64,000 nt of DNA from JADMIH01 sp035274425 (lineage in GTDB: Bacteria > Chloroflexota > Chloroflexia > QHBQ01 > JADMIH01): assembly GCA_035274425.1 (NCBI GenBank), contig DATEOC010000036.1:1-64000 (forward strand), written 5' to 3'. This document shows positions 1-8,164 of the stretch, in pieces (positions within the stretch are counted from its first letter, which is position 1; every line of letters starts with the position of its first letter). A program made the position numbers and the translations under genes. The notes under the pieces were generated by a model that had not been told where the DNA came from, made no database searches, and saw only the letters and a program-made list of their open reading frames with translations.

Positions 1-1
1 C

Positions 2-133
2 TTCTCCAAATGTTTCAAAGCGTTAGCACGAAGTGTGAAGCTGTTCGCCTGGTATTACAATCGCCGCCAGCGTGTGATCCTGGCTAACAACCTCTCTCCT
101 TACAAACGCTCTTGCCTCTCTCTGTACTTTTAG
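2..133 (+). pseudogene. C-terminal tail of a transposase (truncated by window edge)
   Basis: An open frame enters from the left edge and stops at TAG 131-133, giving about 43 residues. It contains FSKCFKALARSVKLFAWYYN followed by RRQR. That pattern, an F-S-K start, a hydrophobic LF-x-x-YYN core and a basic stretch, is like the end of IS1-type DDE transposases. The catalytic part lies outside the window, so it cannot be said whether the gene is intact. No terminal inverted repeat was recognised downstream. Confidence 0.4.
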
Positions 134-207
134 ACACTCCCATTTCTCGCTCGCCGTATGGCCTGGGGTGGGACGTGCTCATACGCCATTCACTGCCCTG
201 CTATGAG

Positions 208-648
208 CTACTCGTTCGGATTGAATAGGTTAAACCACCTTTCCCAGTTGGGCGCGTCGCTACCCGCTGATTGCTGAGCCGGATTGGCAACTATGGGAGT
301 TTCCACCGCAGGAGGCTTATTGGCGGACGCGTCGGGCGCGACCTTGATTGGGATAATCACTTCCTCTTCGGGGCGGCGCAGGTTCAGGTCCTCCCTGGCG
401 CGCTGCTCGATGTACTTGTCCGACTGGTAATACTGTAGGGACGCCTGGAGCCGGACGTTTTCATCGCGCAATGCGGCGTTGGTGACTCGCTGCGCGGCGG
501 CCTTCTCTTTCAGCCCGTGCTCCATCAATAGCTGCTGCCCATACGTCACCAGGAAGAAGACCACGACCACGAAGCCCAATGCGACAAGCACGGCCGTTGC
601 AGGCGATGGCTTGTGCCCTGCACGGTTCGTTTTGACTACTGCGCTCAT
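208..648 (-). CDS. FtsB/DivIC-like septum formation initiator
   Basis: A 146-residue single-pass membrane protein. After a short basic N-terminus comes one hydrophobic segment (about residues 18-37). A coiled-coil region rich in Leu, Lys, Glu and Arg follows, with the E-R-A-R-E-D-L-N-L-R-R-P element typical of FtsB/DivIC, then a Pro/Ala-rich tail. The family links the late divisome to peptidoglycan synthesis. The frame extends to a TTG at 675. ATG 648 is preferred because the conserved part starts there, although the GGAGAGGAG upstream is about 14 bases away. It lies downstream of gatA on the same strand. Confidence 0.75.
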   Translation of the reverse strand: MSAVVKTNRAGHKPSPATAVLVALGFVVVVFFLVTYGQQLLMEHGLKEKAAAQRVTNAALRDENVRLQASLQYYQSDKYIEQRAREDLNLRRPEEEVIIPIKVAPDASANKPPAVETPIVANPAQQSAGSDAPNWERWFNLFNPNE

Positions 649-734
649 CTGTGGTGTAACGACTCCTCTCCCCAACTACGTCACCGCATTATACAGGGCG
701 AGCATGGTCAGGTAGTCGTTTTCCACGTGCGCGA

Positions 735-826
735 TTTAGTTCAAAGTTCAAGGTTCAAAGTTCAAGGTCTCAGGAACCGTGAGGGATTTCCAACTTTGAA
801 CCTTGAACTTTGAACTTTGAACTAAA
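735..826. repeat. Paired inverted heptad arrays, unit TTCAAAG/TTCAAGG
   Basis: Array 735-767 reads TTCAAAG/TTCAAGG. Array 792-826 is its reverse complement with one extra unit. They are separated by 24 bases and could form a long hairpin. The gatA stop codon (822-824) is the first base triplet of the right-hand array. Confidence 0.9.
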
Positions 827-2312
827 CCTGAGGGCTGGCTTTGTGCCACCCGGTCACGGATTGATAAGCGTGGGCTACGCGCAGGACAGTCTGTTCGTCC
901 ATGTGCTTGCCGAGGAGTTGCAGCCCGGCGGGCAGCCTGCCCAGGAAGCCGCACGGGACCGAGATGCCGGGTATGCCCGCCAGGTTCGCGGGGACGGTGT
1001 ACACGTCGTTCAGGTACATCGCCAGGGGGTCCTCAATCTTGTCGCCGATGGGGAAGGCGACCGTCGGCGCGGTTGGGCCCGCTATAACGTCAACCTTCTT
1101 GAAGGCTTCTTCGTATTCTCTTGCGATGATGGTGCGCACTTGCTGGGCCTTCTTGTAGTAGGCATCGTAATAACCCGCGCTCAGAGCATAAGTCCCCAGC
1201 ATGATGCGTCGTTTCACCTCCGGGCCAAAGCCATAGTCCCGCGTGGCAAGCATCGAGTCTATGGAATTGACTGCTTCGGGCGAGCGATAGCCGAACTTCA
1301 TCCCATCATACCGCGCCAGGTTTGAGCTTGCCTCGGCAGGGGCGATTATGTAGTAAGTCGCGAGGGCATAGGGCGTATGCGGGAGAGAAACTTCGACCAG
1401 TTCTGCTCCCAGCTTCTCCAGCTCGGCAATCGCCTGCCGCACCAGCGTGGCGACCCCCTGCTCAAGTCCCTCGCCCCAGAACTCGATGGGCATCCCTATC
1501 TTGAGGCCTTTGAGTGAGGCATCACTACGATCCAGCGTCTCAGAGTAGCTTGGTACGTCCACCTTCTGCGATGTCGAATCGAGAGGGTCGTGGCCCGCGA
1601 TAGCTTCGAGCACGAGGGCCGCGTCATAGGCATCATGGGTGAAAGGGCCTATCTGGTCGAGCGACGAGGCGAACGCCACGAGGCCGTATCGGGAGACTCT
1701 CCCATAAGTCGGCTTCAGACCGGTGACTCCGCACAGCGAGGCAGGTTGCCTGATACTGCCGCCCGTATCGGTGCCTAGCGTGAAAAGGCCCATCCCCGCA
1801 GCAACCGCAGCAGCCGACCCTCCGCTCGATCCGCCCGGAACGCGTGTAGGGTCCCAGGGGTTACGGCTTGGCCCCCAGGCTGAGTTCTCCGTTGAGGAAC
1901 CCATAGCGAACTCGTCGCAGTTGGTCTTCCCGAGCATTATCGCCCCTGCCGCACGCAGGCGAGCTACAGCCGTTCCGTTGAAGGGGGGCACGTAATTCTC
2001 AAGATGGCGCGAGCCACAGGTCGTGCGCACGCCGGACGTTACAAGCACATCCTTGATGCCCATAGGTATCCCGTCCAGGGGCGAGAGTGGTTGCTCCCCA
2101 CCTGCGCGCCGCGCATCCGACTCCCGCGCATGGCGTAAAGCCGCTTCGTCGTCAACAGTAACGTAGGTATTTAACTCGCCGTCGAGGGTCCATATCCTGT
2201 CAAGGGCAGTCCGCGTCAGTTCCTCGGACGACATATCGCCCGCATCTAACAGCCGACGCGCCTCTCTTATTGTCAACGTAGCAAGGTTGGTGTTCAGCGT
2301 GGAATCAACCAT
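822..2312 (-). CDS. gatA: Aspartyl/glutamyl-tRNA(Asn/Gln) amidotransferase subunit A
   Basis: A 496-residue amidase-signature enzyme. In the GatCAB complex it releases ammonia from glutamine to convert Glu-tRNA(Gln) and Asp-tRNA(Asn) to the amides. The Ser-cisSer-Lys triad is present as K87 (GIKDV), S162 in GGSSGGSAAAVAAG and S186 in GGSIRQPAS, with the spacing of known GatA proteins. The frame runs upstream to 2426, but ATG 2312 has GAGGTG seven bases upstream and matches the family N-terminus. It overlaps gatC by 8 bases, which suggests translational coupling. gatB is not in the window. The stop codon falls at the edge of a heptad array. Confidence 0.96.
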   Translation of the reverse strand: MVDSTLNTNLATLTIREARRLLDAGDMSSEELTRTALDRIWTLDGELNTYVTVDDEAALRHARESDARRAGGEQPLSPLDGIPMGIKDVLVTSGVRTTCGSRHLENYVPPFNGTAVARLRAAGAIMLGKTNCDEFAMGSSTENSAWGPSRNPWDPTRVPGGSSGGSAAAVAAGMGLFTLGTDTGGSIRQPASLCGVTGLKPTYGRVSRYGLVAFASSLDQIGPFTHDAYDAALVLEAIAGHDPLDSTSQKVDVPSYSETLDRSDASLKGLKIGMPIEFWGEGLEQGVATLVRQAIAELEKLGAELVEVSLPHTPYALATYYIIAPAEASSNLARYDGMKFGYRSPEAVNSIDSMLATRDYGFGPEVKRRIMLGTYALSAGYYDAYYKKAQQVRTIIAREYEEAFKKVDVIAGPTAPTVAFPIGDKIEDPLAMYLNDVYTVPANLAGIPGISVPCGFLGRLPAGLQLLGKHMDEQTVLRVAHAYQSVTGWHKASPQV

Positions 2313-2640
2313 TCGCAGGCACCTCGATTCCGTGCGCCCCAGTGCGAACGGCTCCATCCTCCAGCACCGAGGGGACTCGGAAGAAAGTCTCCTCCTTGCC
2401 TGGCGCGTTCCGCAGCACCTCGCCAACCGGCATGGACGGGCGAGACGTATCCCCCCTCATAATGTTCGATTGGGCGAGCACCTGTGCCGTTGGCTCTACC
2501 GCAGAGGTGTCGACCTCGCTGAGCATAGCTATGTAGTCGAGCACCTGTGCCAGTTGGGCACGCATCATCTCGACCTCCTCATCGGTCAGCCCAAGCCGCG
2601 CCAGCATCGCGACGTGGCGCACTTCTTCCGGTGTTAGCAA
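2305..2640 (-). CDS. gatC: Aspartyl/glutamyl-tRNA amidotransferase subunit C
   Basis: A 111-residue protein starting MLTPEEVRHVAMLARLGLTD, the usual GatC opening. The middle V-D-T-S-A-V-E-P-T and the R-G-D stretch are also typical. GatC wraps around GatA and stabilises the GatAB pair. The start is TTG 2640, supported by AAGGAGG six bases upstream. It is slightly longer than the usual 95-100 residues. It overlaps gatA by 8 bases. Confidence 0.95.
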   Translation of the reverse strand: MLTPEEVRHVAMLARLGLTDEEVEMMRAQLAQVLDYIAMLSEVDTSAVEPTAQVLAQSNIMRGDTSRPSMPVGEVLRNAPGKEETFFRVPSVLEDGAVRTGAHGIEVPANG

Positions 2641-2660
2641 ACTGGTCCTCCTTTTTGTCT

Positions 2661-2789
2661 GACGACGGACGATAACGTGATGCGTGATGCGTGATGACAG
2701 TAAATCAATAAAACCTTTGTGCTCTTTGTGTCTTTGTGTTCTTTGTGATTAAAGAATCACGTTTCACGTTTCACGTTTCACGCATCACC
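2661..2789. repeat. Cluster of heptad and heptad-like repeats
   Basis: From left to right: a short GGACGAC remnant, GTGATGC repeats (2677-2697), a degenerate CTTTGTG series (2715-2750) and CACGTTT repeats (2758-2780) ending in CGCATCAC. The GTGATGC block and the final CGCATCAC are mutually inverted. The cluster fills the gap upstream of gatC up to the stop of the next gene. Confidence 0.8.
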
Positions 2790-3510
2790 CTAACACTTGC
2801 TTCAGGAACGCGGCCACTATCCTCCCCAGGTCGCGCTGGCGGCCTTCGAAGAAGTGGCCTGTTTCCTTCAGGACGGTAGTGGTGGATGGCTGAGGCAGGG
2901 TATCTACGAACTGGCGCAGCTTGTCGGGTGGGCAGAAGTCGTCACGCTCCCCCGTCACGAAGAGCTTGGGATGGGGCCACTGCCCAAGATGGGAGAGGTC
3001 CCGCCAACCTACGGCGAGGCCGATGGGTACCGCCGCACCCACGTGGGCCTCTTCGGGGTGGGCGGCCAGGTACGCAAGCAATACGCGCGCACCAAATGAG
3101 TGCCCTACCAGCGCCATCTTGCGGTTATTGACCCCATCCTGCGCGCCGAGGAAGCGGAGCGCTGCCCCCACATCCTCCGTTTCGGGCATACCTTCCGGCG
3201 CGACCAGCTTCTTGTCATGCCCTCTTGAGATGGTCCCGCCGCTGCCTCGCACACCCCGCGAATTGTATTGCAACGTCGCGAAGCCGTCTTCAATTAGCGC
3301 CACCTCCAGCGCGATCATAAGCGTTGTGTCTATGTGCCCCCCGGCAGCGGGGTTGCTGTGGCACAGCACTACGCCAGGGTGAAGCGTGCCGTCGGCAGGG
3401 ACATAGAGACGTCCTTCAAGCAAAGGTGGCTCCTCGCTACCAGGAGAAAAGCCTGAAAAAGTCACGGCCCTGCCCGGCGTCTCAACCGTATGGTCGGGTG
3501 TTGGTTGCAT
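2785..3510 (-). CDS. Alpha/beta hydrolase, dienelactone-hydrolase-like
   Basis: A 241-residue cytosolic alpha/beta hydrolase. The nucleophile is S138 in G-H-S-F-G. The acid is D190 or D191 in TGERDDFCPP and the base is H219 in ETGHFF, so the full triad is present in the right order. The oxyanion-side motif CHSNPAAGG is typical of proteins related to small bacterial acyl- or dienelactone hydrolases of the KANL3/Tex30 type. The substrate cannot be inferred. It stands alone between gatC and rodA. Start ATG 3510 has only a weak upstream purine run. Confidence 0.8.
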   Translation of the reverse strand: MQPTPDHTVETPGRAVTFSGFSPGSEEPPLLEGRLYVPADGTLHPGVVLCHSNPAAGGHIDTTLMIALEVALIEDGFATLQYNSRGVRGSGGTISRGHDKKLVAPEGMPETEDVGAALRFLGAQDGVNNRKMALVGHSFGARVLLAYLAAHPEEAHVGAAVPIGLAVGWRDLSHLGQWPHPKLFVTGERDDFCPPDKLRQFVDTLPQPSTTTVLKETGHFFEGRQRDLGRIVAAFLKQVLG

Positions 3511-3524
3511 CCTTATCTCACAAA

Positions 3525-3561
3525 AATCACCAAGAATCGCCTGAACTGACTCTTGGTGATT
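3525..3561. promoter_or_regulatory. Inverted repeat in the hydrolase 5' region
   Basis: AATCACCAAGA (3525-3535) and TCTTGGTGATT (3551-3561) form a perfect 11-bp inverted repeat with a 15-base centre. It lies just upstream of the hydrolase start on the minus strand. It may be an operator or an mRNA stem; no promoter was recognised near it. Confidence 0.4.
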
Positions 3562-3600
3562 CGTATTTACTGTACCGCTATTGCTTTTGACTGTATAGTC

Positions 3601-4779
3601 CTACCTGGGCCGGAGCGTAGTGCGACCAGCTCGCCCCCAGCCGGGCCTCCACTGGTTGCCCCCGAATATAACCGGACTGGAGCGCAATGCGACGCTCTGC
3701 ACCAGCCCAAGCCCCAATAACATGCTAATTAGAGAGGAACCGCCGTAGCTTATGAAGGGCAGTGGTATACCGGTCACAGGCATGAGTCCAATATTCATCC
3801 CTACGTTGATGAATATCTGGACGCCGATCCAGGTCGCGACACCCACCGCTATCAAGCTGCCAAACGCATCCTGCGCACGCGAAGCTACCACCAGGCAGCG
3901 CCAAACGAGGAGGAAGAGGAGCGCGATCAGCGCGACAGCACCTATGAACCCGAATTCCTCGGCCACCACTGAGAAAATAAAGTCGCTGTACTGCACCTTG
4001 GTAAACTCTAGCTGGGTCTGCGTGCCGGAGAGATAACCCTGGCCGAGCCAACCCCCTCCACCTATGGCTGTGCGTGCCTGGAGGATGTTATAACCCTGGC
4101 CCAGCATATCTTTCTGTGGGTCTAAGAATATGAGCAGGCGGTCGCGCTGATAGGGGTGCATAACCCAGTTCCAGAATACGAAAGCTATAGGGATCGAGAG
4201 GACCCCGGTCGTAACCAGGATACGCGCTCGCACCCCCGCACCCAGGGTCATCCCCACGAAGACTGCCACCACCATGATCGCGGTGCCGAGGTCGGGCTGT
4301 AGGAATACCATTGCCGCCGGTCCGATAGCGAGCAAGGCAGCAAGCATGAACCACTTGGGCCTGTCAAGCTCGCGCTGGTGGTCAGCGTACAGCTTGGCGA
4401 GCAGCACTACGACGCTTAGCTTGACAAGCTCGCTCGGCTGTACAGGGAAGATACCGAAGTCAATCCATCTCTGCGAGCCGTAAGTGATCACGCCTAATAC
4501 CAGCACTAAGCCGAGAAGCCCCACGCTCAGTACGTAGAAAATAACTGTGAAGCTCTCCATGAAACGGTAGTCCATGCGAGAGATGATGAACATCAGCAGC
4601 AGGCCAGCTATTCCGTAGATGGCCTGGCGGACAGGGGGATCGCCAAGTGAGATGCCCCCAACATGGGAGGCTTTCGTCGCGCTGTAAATCATTACTACGC
4701 CCAGGGCGAATGCGGCCATCGTGCATAGTAAGAGCGGGAGATCAATCGTATGTAACTTAGCTGCGCGCAAAGAGGGCAT
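3601..4779 (-). CDS. rodA: Rod-shape-determining peptidoglycan polymerase RodA
   Basis: A SEDS-family membrane glycosyltransferase that polymerises lipid II for side-wall growth. About ten hydrophobic segments are visible. The RodA/FtsW signature region GQGYLSGTQTQLEF, the nearby D-F-I-F-S-V-V-A-E-E-F-G-F-I-G and the late P-L-P-F-I-S-Y-G-G-S-S-L loop are all present. GTQTQL favours RodA over FtsW. The frame opens upstream to 4875, but ATG 4779 (MPSLRAAK) just before the first membrane segment fits the family best; no start has a convincing Shine-Dalgarno. It probably partners the MreB encoded at 34.4 kb. Confidence 0.9.
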   Translation of the reverse strand: MPSLRAAKLHTIDLPLLLCTMAAFALGVVMIYSATKASHVGGISLGDPPVRQAIYGIAGLLLMFIISRMDYRFMESFTVIFYVLSVGLLGLVLVLGVITYGSQRWIDFGIFPVQPSELVKLSVVVLLAKLYADHQRELDRPKWFMLAALLAIGPAAMVFLQPDLGTAIMVVAVFVGMTLGAGVRARILVTTGVLSIPIAFVFWNWVMHPYQRDRLLIFLDPQKDMLGQGYNILQARTAIGGGGWLGQGYLSGTQTQLEFTKVQYSDFIFSVVAEEFGFIGAVALIALLFLLVWRCLVVASRAQDAFGSLIAVGVATWIGVQIFINVGMNIGLMPVTGIPLPFISYGGSSLISMLLGLGLVQSVALRSSPVIFGGNQWRPGWGRAGRTTLRPR

Positions 4780-4861
4780 TCCCTCACAATCTAGATGTAT
4801 AGTAGCGAATTCTATCATAGCACATCGCCGAGCCTGTGCGCAATCGGACGATAGACGATAG

Positions 4862-5059
4862 CAGGGCTGATGCAAAGTCAGATAGAGCAGATGTTACGCA
4901 GGAACAGGAGCCTTTTACATGTCATCCTGAACGAAGTGAAGGATCAGTCTGAGATAAGAAATGTATCCCCAGACAAATGCTGTAGGATAGTGATCCTTCA
5001 CTTCGTTCAGGATGACATGTATACATTTACAGTAAAAGCGCGACTTTGCATCAGCCCTG
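4862..5059. mobile_element. 198-bp MITE-like element inserted in a heptad array
   Basis: The ends CAGGGCTGATGCAAAGTC (4862-4879) and GACTTTGCATCAGCCCTG (5042-5059) are a perfect 18-bp terminal inverted repeat. Both flanks are ACGATAG repeats, and TAG occurs directly on each side (4859-4861, 5060-5062). Removing the element and one TAG restores an unbroken period-7 array. The target duplication is therefore 3 bp, or 10 bp, since the repeat makes the length ambiguous. There is no coding capacity. A long palindrome lies inside. Confidence 0.8.
4917..5020. repeat. Perfect 30-bp inverted repeat with 44-base loop
   Basis: Bases 4917-4946 are the exact reverse complement of 4991-5020. The core TCATCCTGAACGAAGTGA is closely related to the palindrome at 59127-59207, so this is a dispersed family with at least two members here. 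It could form a cruciform or a very stable RNA hairpin. Confidence 0.85.
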
Positions 5060-5097
5060 TAGACGATAGACGATAGACGATAGACGATAGACGATAG
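5060..5097. repeat. Heptad array, unit ACGATAG
   Basis: About 5.4 copies of ACGATAG. A fragment of the same array (4847-4861) lies left of the inserted element. It is the inverted partner of the array at 5168-5234. Confidence 0.92.
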
Positions 5098-5167
5098 CTT
5101 ATTACTCGCAACTAACCCATAAATAATCTTGGCGTTCTCCGTAATCTTGGCGTCTTGGCGTTTAATC

Positions 5168-5234
5168 CGTCTATCGTCTATCGTCTATCGTCTATCGTCT
5201 ATCGTCTATCGTCTATCGTCTATCGTCTATCGTC
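5168..5234. repeat. Heptad array, unit CGTCTAT (9.5 copies)
   Basis: A 67-bp uninterrupted array of CGTCTAT, the longest in the window. It is the reverse complement of the ACGATAG array 70 bases to its left. TTGGCGTCTTGGCGTTT-type repeats lie between the two. Confidence 0.93.
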
Positions 5235-5951
5235 CTCAAAACCCCCAATTTCACACCAATTTAGGAAATTGGCCCAAAAACCTGTCCCAAAATGCCCTCG
5301 AAAGGGGATTAATTAAATAGAGATGCATTTCCGACCTCGCCGTCCGCAGTCGAGGTCTAACCACAAGGGTCCCGCTGGTGCCCCTGTCATACCGAGGGAA
5401 TCACAAACTCCCTCGGCACTCCAGAAAGGAGTCTCAGCCAGGAATATCGAGTACCGAGTGCCACCCCACCAACATTCCGCACTCCGCACTCCACATTCGC
5501 CATAACCGGCACAGCGCAGGTCAATCCTCACCTGGTAGGAGCGCCATGCCAACCCTCTCACCCCTATTGGGTGTCGTGGTAAAAGTGAACACAAACAGAA
5601 TAATCATCACTATGCTGCACGCTGCACATGCCAGCCCGCGCAGGCGGGCTTTGTAGGACGTAGCCCGCGGATTCATCCGCCGGGCGACCCCACAGGCGTA
5701 GTCCAACCCCACACGTGATGATTATCTTGTCACAATTCACCCCACTACCACCCCACCCCAGGCACAGAGGGAAATCACCAGGAACCAGTTGCGGCACAGG
5801 GGCACCAAACCCTACAACCCAACGCGCCCACAGGGGCATGGCATCGCCATGCCCCCACCCCCGCACCCCCTGCCTCCATCCTCTGCGGTGAACCCTCCAT
5901 AAAAATCTTTGTGTTCTTTGTGTCTTCGTGTTCTTTGTGATTACCCGAATC
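5235..5951. other. Non-coding stretch between rodA and the c-di-AMP receptor gene
   Basis: No frame here looks like a protein. The visible content is an ACTCCGC heptad run (5473-5500), a hairpin GCCCGC-GCAG-GCGGGC (5635-5650) with a second GCCCG...CGGGC hairpin just after it, and degenerate CTTTGTG repeats (5906-5940). The rest is unremarkable. With the flanking arrays it makes a repeat-rich gap of over 1 kb, the largest in the window. Confidence 0.6.
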
Positions 5952-6017
5952 ATCGTCTATCGTCTATCGTCTATCGTCTATCGTCTATCGTCTAATCCGT
6001 CCATCGTCCATCGTCCG
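5952..6017. repeat. Heptad arrays CGTCTAT then CCATCGT
   Basis: Six copies of CGTCTAT (5952-5994) are followed by a related run of CCATCGT. The array stops four bases before the -35 box of the next promoter. Confidence 0.9.
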
Positions 6018-6020
6018 CTA

Positions 6021-6049
6021 TTGACATCAATCGCGCCACGCTCTATAAT
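6021..6049 (+). promoter_or_regulatory. Consensus sigma-70-type promoter
   Basis: TTGACA (6021-6026), a 17-bp spacer and TATAAT (6044-6049): a perfect match in both boxes. It should start transcription near 6056, 29 bases before the c-di-AMP receptor gene. Confidence 0.85.
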
Positions 6050-6084
6050 CGGGCCACTGAGGCTATATTGGGGGTATACGAGGC

Positions 6085-6381
6085 ATGAAGCTGGTACTCG
6101 CGGTGGTATCCAATCAGGCGGCGGACCGGATAACTGATGCTCTACTGGCTGCGGGGTTCAGAACGACCCGCCTTGCATCTACTGGAGGCTTCCGGCGCGA
6201 AGGGAATACCACCCTGATGATGGGCCTGGACGACGAAGACGTAGAGCCTGTGCTGGCTATACTCCGTAGCGGCGTGCAAGCCTCGACCTCCAAGAAAGCC
6301 GCCGCTCTAGCCACCCCTGAGCAGCCTATTGGCCGGGGCGCGGTGCTGGTCCTCCCACTTGAAGCCTCCTTCCGCCTGTGA
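6085..6381 (+). CDS. Cyclic-di-AMP receptor (DarA/PstA family, DUF970)
   Basis: A 98-residue PII-like protein, starting MKLVLAVVSNQAADRITDAL. The hallmark T-G-G-F-R-R-E-G-N-T-T-L-M-M-G stretch (about residues 33-47) contains the nucleotide-contacting glycine-rich loop. The D-D-E-D-V-E that follows is also conserved. The family binds c-di-AMP as a trimer; its downstream target is not known in general. The length is slightly below the usual 109 residues. It is first in a likely transcript with rlmD, 78 bases downstream, and has a near-perfect promoter. Confidence 0.88.
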   Translation: MKLVLAVVSNQAADRITDALLAAGFRTTRLASTGGFRREGNTTLMMGLDDEDVEPVLAILRSGVQASTSKKAAALATPEQPIGRGAVLVLPLEASFRL

Positions 6382-6459
6382 GCCGCGAACACACTATTCA
6401 AGGTCTCCCGCTATCCCCTGCTGACTCCTGATCCCATTCCTCCTCTCGAAAGGCCCCAA

Positions 6460-8034
6460 GTGCAGATTGAGTTCACCGACATGGCTTACGGCGGCGACGC
6501 CGTAGGTAGAGACCCGTCGTCCGGGCTTGCGGTTTTCGCATGGCCCGCGATAAAGGGCGAGACCGCCACGGTCGAAGTGACCACGCGCCGCCCCAACCTC
6601 TTGCGGGGCATCGTAAGCCAGGTACAAGACGCCTCACCCCTCAGGACGGAACCGCCCTGTCCTTACTTCGGCACTTGCGGAGGCTGCCAGTGGCAGCATA
6701 TCAGTTACGATGGTCAGGTCCGGTTCAAGAATGAGACCCTTCGCTCGCAGTTGCAAAGATTGGGTGGTCTTTCAGATGTTGCGGGCATTTTGGGAGAGCC
6801 TATCCCCTCGCCCCAGCCGTTCGCCTATCGCAATAGCTCCCATTTCGCCATCCACCCTGAAAGTAAGGCTCTGGCTTACTATAAGAGGGACAGTCATTCT
6901 CTCTTGCCCGTGGCAGCGTGCCCTATCTCCAACGAGGGCATCAATCGCACCATCCCATTCGTGAACTCCCTGCTTGCTCAGGCTTTTACCCACGAGTCGC
7001 TAGGTGGGGACTACAAAGGGATCATGCGCGCGTGGAAGGTATCTATCCGGAGCAGCATCGCCACAGGGCAGACGGTCGTAGTGTTCCACAGCGAGGCTGG
7101 CGGGCAGGCAAAACCGAAGCCAGGCATGGGCCGCAAGAGCGGGCGTAGAGCCAGTGGTAGAAGCAGCAATCGCCCCGACATCGGTCCCAGTCCAGAGGAG
7201 GCGCTCGATCCCGAAAGGAGCCCCGCGATTCTCATGAGCAGGCGAGAAGTGAAGCGCGCCGTGCAATCGCTGGCGCAGGTTGGCGTGGTCGGTGAGCCAC
7301 TTGCCCTGACGGTGGTGGAGGTCATGGGGGACGGAACGGTAAACCTCCTCGGAGTGAGCCAAACGGCGGGCGCGTTGGCGACTGACGCGCTAGCAGAGAT
7401 GATGTCAGGGTCACTCCTCCGGCGTGATACCGTGCGAAGTGGAGCAGGGCGTAGCGACCCACACCCTCCCCTCGGCACATGGTTCGAGCGGCTAGGGGAT
7501 CGGGGCTACTGGGTCGCTCCCAACGCTTTCTTTCAGGTCAACACGTCAGCCGCCGAAGAGATGCTGGCTGAGGTCACACGGTATATGCCCGCTAAAGTGC
7601 AGTTCATGCTTGACGCACACGCGGGGGTAGGCACATTCGCGATAGCCCTCGCCGGCAGGTGCTCGCGAGTCCTGGGCTTTGAGATGGACACATCGGCGGT
7701 AGCGAGCGCGCAATGGAATGCCCACGCTACCAATATGTCCAATGTCGAGTTCCGGCAGGGCCGCGCCGAGCAACTCATCTCCCGCCTCACCGAGTCTGAA
7801 CGCCCCGACCTCGTGTTGCTGGACCCGCCCCGCTCAGGGTGCGACCCAGCGCTTCTCGCTGAGATAGAGCGCCGGGCAGTGCCGCGCATCATATACGTCT
7901 CCTGCGACCCCAGTACTCTCGCACGCGACGTCAAGGTGCTCTCAGCAAATTACTCCTTGACTAGCGCCCGCATGGTAGATATGTTCCCCCAGACCTACCA
8001 TATTGAAACAGTAGCTGTTTTGGATAGACGATAG
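6460..8034 (+). CDS. rlmD: 23S rRNA (uracil-5)-methyltransferase, RlmD/TrmA family
   Basis: A 524-residue SAM-dependent RNA methyltransferase. A TRAM domain occupies about residues 1-58. The iron-sulfur ligands C67-x5-C73-x2-C76 and C154 match RlmD. The SAM and catalytic part has D-P-P-R-S-G and the nucleophile C482 in V-S-C-D-P-S-T-L-A-R-D. Residues about 213-265 are a basic, Ser/Pro-rich insert (GRKSGRRASGRSS) not usual in the family. Start GTG 6460 has GAAAGG six bases upstream. The last codons and the stop (D-R-R-stop) are read from the heptad array that follows. Whether it is specific for U1939, U747 or another site cannot be told from sequence. Confidence 0.9.
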   Translation: MQIEFTDMAYGGDAVGRDPSSGLAVFAWPAIKGETATVEVTTRRPNLLRGIVSQVQDASPLRTEPPCPYFGTCGGCQWQHISYDGQVRFKNETLRSQLQRLGGLSDVAGILGEPIPSPQPFAYRNSSHFAIHPESKALAYYKRDSHSLLPVAACPISNEGINRTIPFVNSLLAQAFTHESLGGDYKGIMRAWKVSIRSSIATGQTVVVFHSEAGGQAKPKPGMGRKSGRRASGRSSNRPDIGPSPEEALDPERSPAILMSRREVKRAVQSLAQVGVVGEPLALTVVEVMGDGTVNLLGVSQTAGALATDALAEMMSGSLLRRDTVRSGAGRSDPHPPLGTWFERLGDRGYWVAPNAFFQVNTSAAEEMLAEVTRYMPAKVQFMLDAHAGVGTFAIALAGRCSRVLGFEMDTSAVASAQWNAHATNMSNVEFRQGRAEQLISRLTESERPDLVLLDPPRSGCDPALLAEIERRAVPRIIYVSCDPSTLARDVKVLSANYSLTSARMVDMFPQTYHIETVAVLDRR

Positions 8035-8108
8035 ACGATAGACGATAGACGAAGGACGATAGACGGATGGCTGCCTATTTCGTCTATCGTCTATCGTCCG
8101 TTGTCTAT
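8024..8108. repeat. Paired inverted heptad arrays, unit ACGATAG
   Basis: ACGATAG units (8024-8067, with one GACGAAG variant) face CGTCTAT units (8080-8108). The left array begins inside the rlmD coding sequence and supplies its stop codon. Confidence 0.9.
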
Positions 8109-8129
8109 GCGCCCTTCGCCCATGGGTGT

Positions 8130-8135
8130 TATAAT
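8130..8135 (+). promoter_or_regulatory. Possible -10 box
   Basis: A TATAAT hexamer lies 35 bases upstream of the next gene. No acceptable -35 box is seen at 16-18 bases; the upstream DNA is the heptad array. Confidence 0.35.
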
Positions 8136-8164
8136 CCTTTAGCTTTTGATTGGAGACCGCGCGC

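Noticed and set aside
2313..2426. N-terminal extension of GatA
   Set aside because: It overlaps gatC in another frame, and ATG 2312 has a good ribosome binding site.
5060..5234. Possible CRISPR array from closely spaced repeats
   Set aside because: The units are 7 bp in direct tandem with no spacers, and no cas genes are present.
4870..5320. Short plus-strand frames rich in R-L-S-S-I-V-Y
   Set aside because: They are translations of CGTCTAT arrays, which are open in all frames.
5564..5953. 129-codon minus-strand frame in the repeat-rich gap
   Set aside because: Composition follows the repeats and hairpins; no protein-like pattern.
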